Source of the DNA: JBDUDK01 sp040002995
GTDB lineage: Bacteria > Actinomycetota > Acidimicrobiia > Acidimicrobiales > Ilumatobacteraceae
DNA length: 52,219 bases
Reading direction: 5' to 3'
NCBI GenBank assembly: GCA_040002995.1
Contig: JBDUDK010000040.1
Coordinates: 1 to 52,219, forward strand
A program made the position numbers and the translations under genes. The notes under the pieces are model-generated. The model did not search any database. It was not told the origin of the DNA and saw nothing but the letters and a program-made list of their open reading frames with translations. Each line of letters starts with the position of its first letter. Position 1 is the stretch's first letter. Shown piece by piece: positions 49,684 to 52,219 of the stretch.

Positions 49684-51951
49684 TCACGGTGGCGGTGGCG
49701 CGCTGGTCGGCGGTACCGGCGGGCTCGTGGTGGTGGTTTCCGGCACGGTCGTGGCCGGTACGGGAGGACTCGTCGTGGATTCGGGCACGCTCGTCGACGG
49801 GGCGGTCACCGGCTCGCTTGTTGTCGAGGGCGTGGTGACGGGGGAGCTTTCGGACGGCGTCGCTACGGTCGTCGAGTCGGGTGGGACCGACGTCGTGGGT
49901 CCGGAGTCTGGTGACGCTACTTCTGTGGAGGGAGCCGCGTTTGGAACTGCCGGAGCGGCGAGGGCCGGGACGGCGACCGCGGCTGCGGCCGGCTCTTCGG
50001 CCACCTTGAACACGTCGGCGGGCACCTGCGCGTCGCTGTTAGTCTGGACGAGCTCGGCGAGCGTGTGGCGGAAGGTCACGCCGTAGGCGCGCTTGATGGT
50101 GGTGAGTGCCGGGTCGTTGGCGAAGTAGAAGCGGTCACCGTCTCGTAGCGCGGCGAACTGTGTCCTCCAGATGGCCAACTGCAGGGAGCCGAACTCGCTG
50201 CCGCGGACGTGCGGCTCCGACACCATGCCCGTGAAGGCATCCACTTCGCTCACGTTGCCGTAGATAGCTCGCAACCTCGCCGCGAGTGTCGTCCGACGGA
50301 CACCCGAGACAGCTTCCTCCTGGGTATTCGGTTCCGCGGGATCGAGGAGGTTCCCGCCGGCGTCACGCAGCTCGACGAAGTCGAGGATGTTGGGATCGTT
50401 GATCGCATTGGCGCTGTCGATCATGGGGTCAGCGGGGAACTGGTCGGTGGCCTCACCGGTGATGGCACTGAAGCTCCTCTTGGGAAGCAGACCGTACGCG
50501 CGCCGTAGATCGTTGTAGCTCGGCATCCCGTGATCGCGGCCGCGCTCAACGTCGAGCGCGCCGAGGTCGGCGACCCCCGAGAAGCACAGAGGGTCGACAA
50601 CGGGTACCTGGCACGCAGCCGGGTCGGTGGTTCCGGGCCTCGGTACCTCGAAGAGGACGCTGCGCAGCGTGTTGTCGATCTGCTCGTCATTTCGGTATTC
50701 GCGTTCGGCGCTGAGGCTCTGCAGCACGGCACCGAGCCCGACCTGTGGAAGCAGGTCAGGGTTGCCGAAGGCCACGCTCAAGGGGATGTTGAGTGCCGAA
50801 AGACCGTCTTCGTCGCCGATACCGATGCCTTGAGCCTGGAATGCCTCTACCTGTGCGGTCGAATACGCCCCCTCGTTGTAGGCCACGTCGAACTGCCCGT
50901 GAATCATGCTGTGAGCGCGGTACCCGACCACGGCAAACTCGTTGGCGAGAGTCGCATTAACTCGCGGGTCGTAGCCGCGATAGAGCGGCAAGCTCACCCC
51001 GAGTGCGGGAAGGAATTCGTGATACGTGATGTACTGCACCTCGGCGCCGACGACACGCCGGGCGATTTGGAACTTGGCCTCTTCCGAGAGCGAGGGCGGG
51101 AGCGACGCCACGATCCGGTTGTGCTCTCGGGCGAACATCGTGTGGATCGCCGTGAGCGCGATGTTCTCGTTCGCCCGCACGTCGCCCGCCACTCGGGCGC
51201 GATCGGGTGTTCCCATCAGTCTTCCCATGAGATCAACCGGCGGCGCAGGGGTGCCGGGGCGCGCTCCGACGGACGGGAGGTAGCCGTCTGGAAGCAGGAG
51301 GAGGGCGCCGTTGTTGGCCGGGTTCCCGTCGACGGGGCCTTCTCGCAGCCAGTCCAGTCGGTCCGCGGCAGAACCGTAGACAGTTGACGCGTCGATGTAG
51401 CTGGTGATGGTGTTGACCTGCTGGCGAGGTAAGACCGTTCCAGTGTTCGGAGCCGCCGGTGTGCGAGCGAAATCGAGTGCGCCGAAGTCGTTGGTGAACG
51501 CCTCGAGCGGATCGAGAGCGTTGAACGCGATAGGCGCGTGTTCGGCCGGCGTCTCGTCGCGTAGACCGAGGTCGTGGTCGATGAACTGCCCCCACGCCCA
51601 CCCCCACTGCGACACGTCGTTCTCAGAGAACAGGTTCTGTCCGATGTCGTTGAAGATGCGGTTGCTCACATACCGAGAGTTCGGTCCTGGGACCATGGCC
51701 GATACACCGTCGGCGTAGAGGGCAGGTGCAATCCGACGGTAATTCGTTCCGGCCTGCCCCCACCCCGGATGGGCTTGGTTGTTCGCTGACGCGTCGAGCG
51801 TGCGCGCCTCAAACTCTAGGCGGGCCGCATTTCTTGACGATGCGGTCAACAGCCCGACGTTGCCGAAAACTAAAACCGCGGCGAGGGCTGCGAGCGGCCC
51901 GCGAGACGCTGAACGCGACGAATGGGAATTGCGACTCCAAGGTCGATGCAT
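49684..51951 (-). CDS. animal-type heme peroxidase family protein, secreted
   Basis: A 755-residue protein. Residues 10-38 are a hydrophobic signal or anchor. Motifs follow the myeloperoxidase/peroxidasin family: GQFIDHD (distal His126, and Asp125 as the heme-ester residue), ASTVYGS, catalytic Arg259 and heme-ester Glu262 in VRANENI, REHNRI, proximal His347 in YRAHSMI and VERGRDHGMPSYNDLR. The Met that forms a third heme link in myeloperoxidase is Asn here. The C-terminal 100 residues or so are Pro/Thr/Ser-rich and disordered, as a wall-spanning or glycosylated stalk. It would oxidise halides, phenols or proteins outside the cell. ATG 51951 follows GGAGGGG. An upstream extension to 52017 is rejected. 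Confidence 0.92.
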   Translation of the reverse strand: MHRPWSRNSHSSRSASRGPLAALAAVLVFGNVGLLTASSRNAARLEFEARTLDASANNQAHPGWGQAGTNYRRIAPALYADGVSAMVPGPNSRYVSNRIFNDIGQNLFSENDVSQWGWAWGQFIDHDLGLRDETPAEHAPIAFNALDPLEAFTNDFGALDFARTPAAPNTGTVLPRQQVNTITSYIDASTVYGSAADRLDWLREGPVDGNPANNGALLLLPDGYLPSVGARPGTPAPPVDLMGRLMGTPDRARVAGDVRANENIALTAIHTMFAREHNRIVASLPPSLSEEAKFQIARRVVGAEVQYITYHEFLPALGVSLPLYRGYDPRVNATLANEFAVVGYRAHSMIHGQFDVAYNEGAYSTAQVEAFQAQGIGIGDEDGLSALNIPLSVAFGNPDLLPQVGLGAVLQSLSAEREYRNDEQIDNTLRSVLFEVPRPGTTDPAACQVPVVDPLCFSGVADLGALDVERGRDHGMPSYNDLRRAYGLLPKRSFSAITGEATDQFPADPMIDSANAINDPNILDFVELRDAGGNLLDPAEPNTQEEAVSGVRRTTLAARLRAIYGNVSEVDAFTGMVSEPHVRGSEFGSLQLAIWRTQFAALRDGDRFYFANDPALTTIKRAYGVTFRHTLAELVQTNSDAQVPADVFKVAEEPAAAAVAVPALAAPAVPNAAPSTEVASPDSGPTTSVPPDSTTVATPSESSPVTTPSTTSEPVTAPSTSVPESTTSPPVPATTVPETTTTSPPVPPTSAPPPP

Positions 51952-52020
51952 GGTTGACCCCTCCGATGTAATCCGTGTTCGCCGGCAACGTGGACGTGAC
52001 TGGTTGGCCGCGCCCATTGC

Positions 52021-52219
52021 ATGAACCGTGATGAATCGGTATTGCCCGCCAAAGATGAAGCTGACGAAAAGTTCCCCCGCTACATCAACCGCGATCTGAT
52101 TCGGTGTCCCCTCACCTACGTGAACCGTCGCCGCCCGAACTCAGATGAAGCTCTCGCCACAATGCGCACCGCGGCGCTCGGAAGTCAACCCTCAGCGCGC
52201 AGACTTGACGGTGAAGTTT
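52021..52219 (+). CDS. possible protein-coding frame leaving the window
   Basis: From ATG 52021 an open frame of 66 codons reaches the end of the window without a stop. It encodes MNRDESVLPAKDEADEKF followed by PRYINRDLIRCPLTYVNRRR and more, a plausible soluble protein start with charged residues. No ribosome binding site is visible, and chance open frames of this length are common at high GC, so it is only a candidate, divergent from the peroxidase. No family recognised. Confidence 0.35.
   Translation, partial: MNRDESVLPAKDEADEKFPRYINRDLIRCPLTYVNRRRPNSDEALATMRTAALGSQPSARRLDGEV

Overview
The window looks like chromosomal DNA from a high-GC actinobacterium, most likely an Acidimicrobiia-type or mycobacteria-like lineage. 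The reasons are inferred from gene content: two mycothiol-type DinB/maleylpyruvate isomerase-fold proteins, F420-type LLM oxidoreductases, an NDMA-dependent alcohol dehydrogenase, an SCO6745-family protein, a DUF6458-type membrane protein, a class III cyclase fused to an alpha/beta-hydrolase fold, many GTG starts, and very common 1- or 4-base gene overlaps. I see no tRNA, rRNA, CRISPR array, transposase, integrase or phage gene.

Layout. 1-3.6 kb: the end of an aldo/keto reductase, then a tightly overlapping minus-strand cassette (lipoprotein, divergent Nramp transporter, two PRC-barrel proteins, a 32-residue membrane peptide), plus a small CxxC protein. 3.9-5.4 kb: two overlapping ferritin-like proteins with twin-arginine regions. 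5.6-8.8 kb: a methyltransferase, a dienelactone hydrolase, a LigD-type primase/polymerase and a TIGR03086-like protein. 8.8-11.3 kb: an acyl-CoA dehydrogenase and an SDR back to back. 11.0-16.3 kb: a branched-chain-amino-acid-type ABC operon (binding lipoprotein, a LivH-LivM-LivG fusion, LivF, a small ABM monooxygenase) with a 17-bp perfect hairpin between binding protein and permease. 16.7-19.5 kb: a Baeyer-Villiger-type monooxygenase facing an NDMA-type alcohol dehydrogenase. 19.6-22.0 kb: a frameshifted DUF1003 gene, a nitroreductase, an SDR and a dodecin.

22.1-26.8 kb is a co-directional run: pterin carbinolamine dehydratase, membrane protein, LLM oxidoreductase, two crotonases, a VOC protein and a mycothiol-type DinB protein. 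26.8-29.1 kb holds the hydrolase-cyclase fusion and an SCO6745-like protein. 29.1-31.9 kb has DUF899, low-affinity iron permease-like, epoxide hydrolase and DUF6458-like genes. 32.1-36.0 kb has a DUF35/thiolase pair, a PAS/metallo-beta-lactamase-fold pair and an SRPBCC protein. 36.0-39.9 kb has an AceE-like thiamine-diphosphate enzyme overlapping an acyl-CoA ligase. 40-46.7 kb carries a small basic protein, a ROK kinase, another LLM enzyme, a secreted subtilase and a cellulose-synthase-like glycosyltransferase with a PilZ domain. 46.7-52.2 kb has a decayed amidohydrolase, an SDR, a hydrolase, a lipoprotein, a VOC protein, a large animal-type heme peroxidase with a Pro/Thr/Ser-rich tail, and an open frame leaving the window.

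The overall theme is catabolism of lipids, sterol-like or xenobiotic carbon (uptake, Baeyer-Villiger oxidation, alcohol oxidation, CoA activation, beta-oxidation, ring and epoxide hydrolysis), mixed with metal and redox homeostasis and a few signalling genes. All functions come from reading motifs and family resemblance in the sequence. No database search was run.
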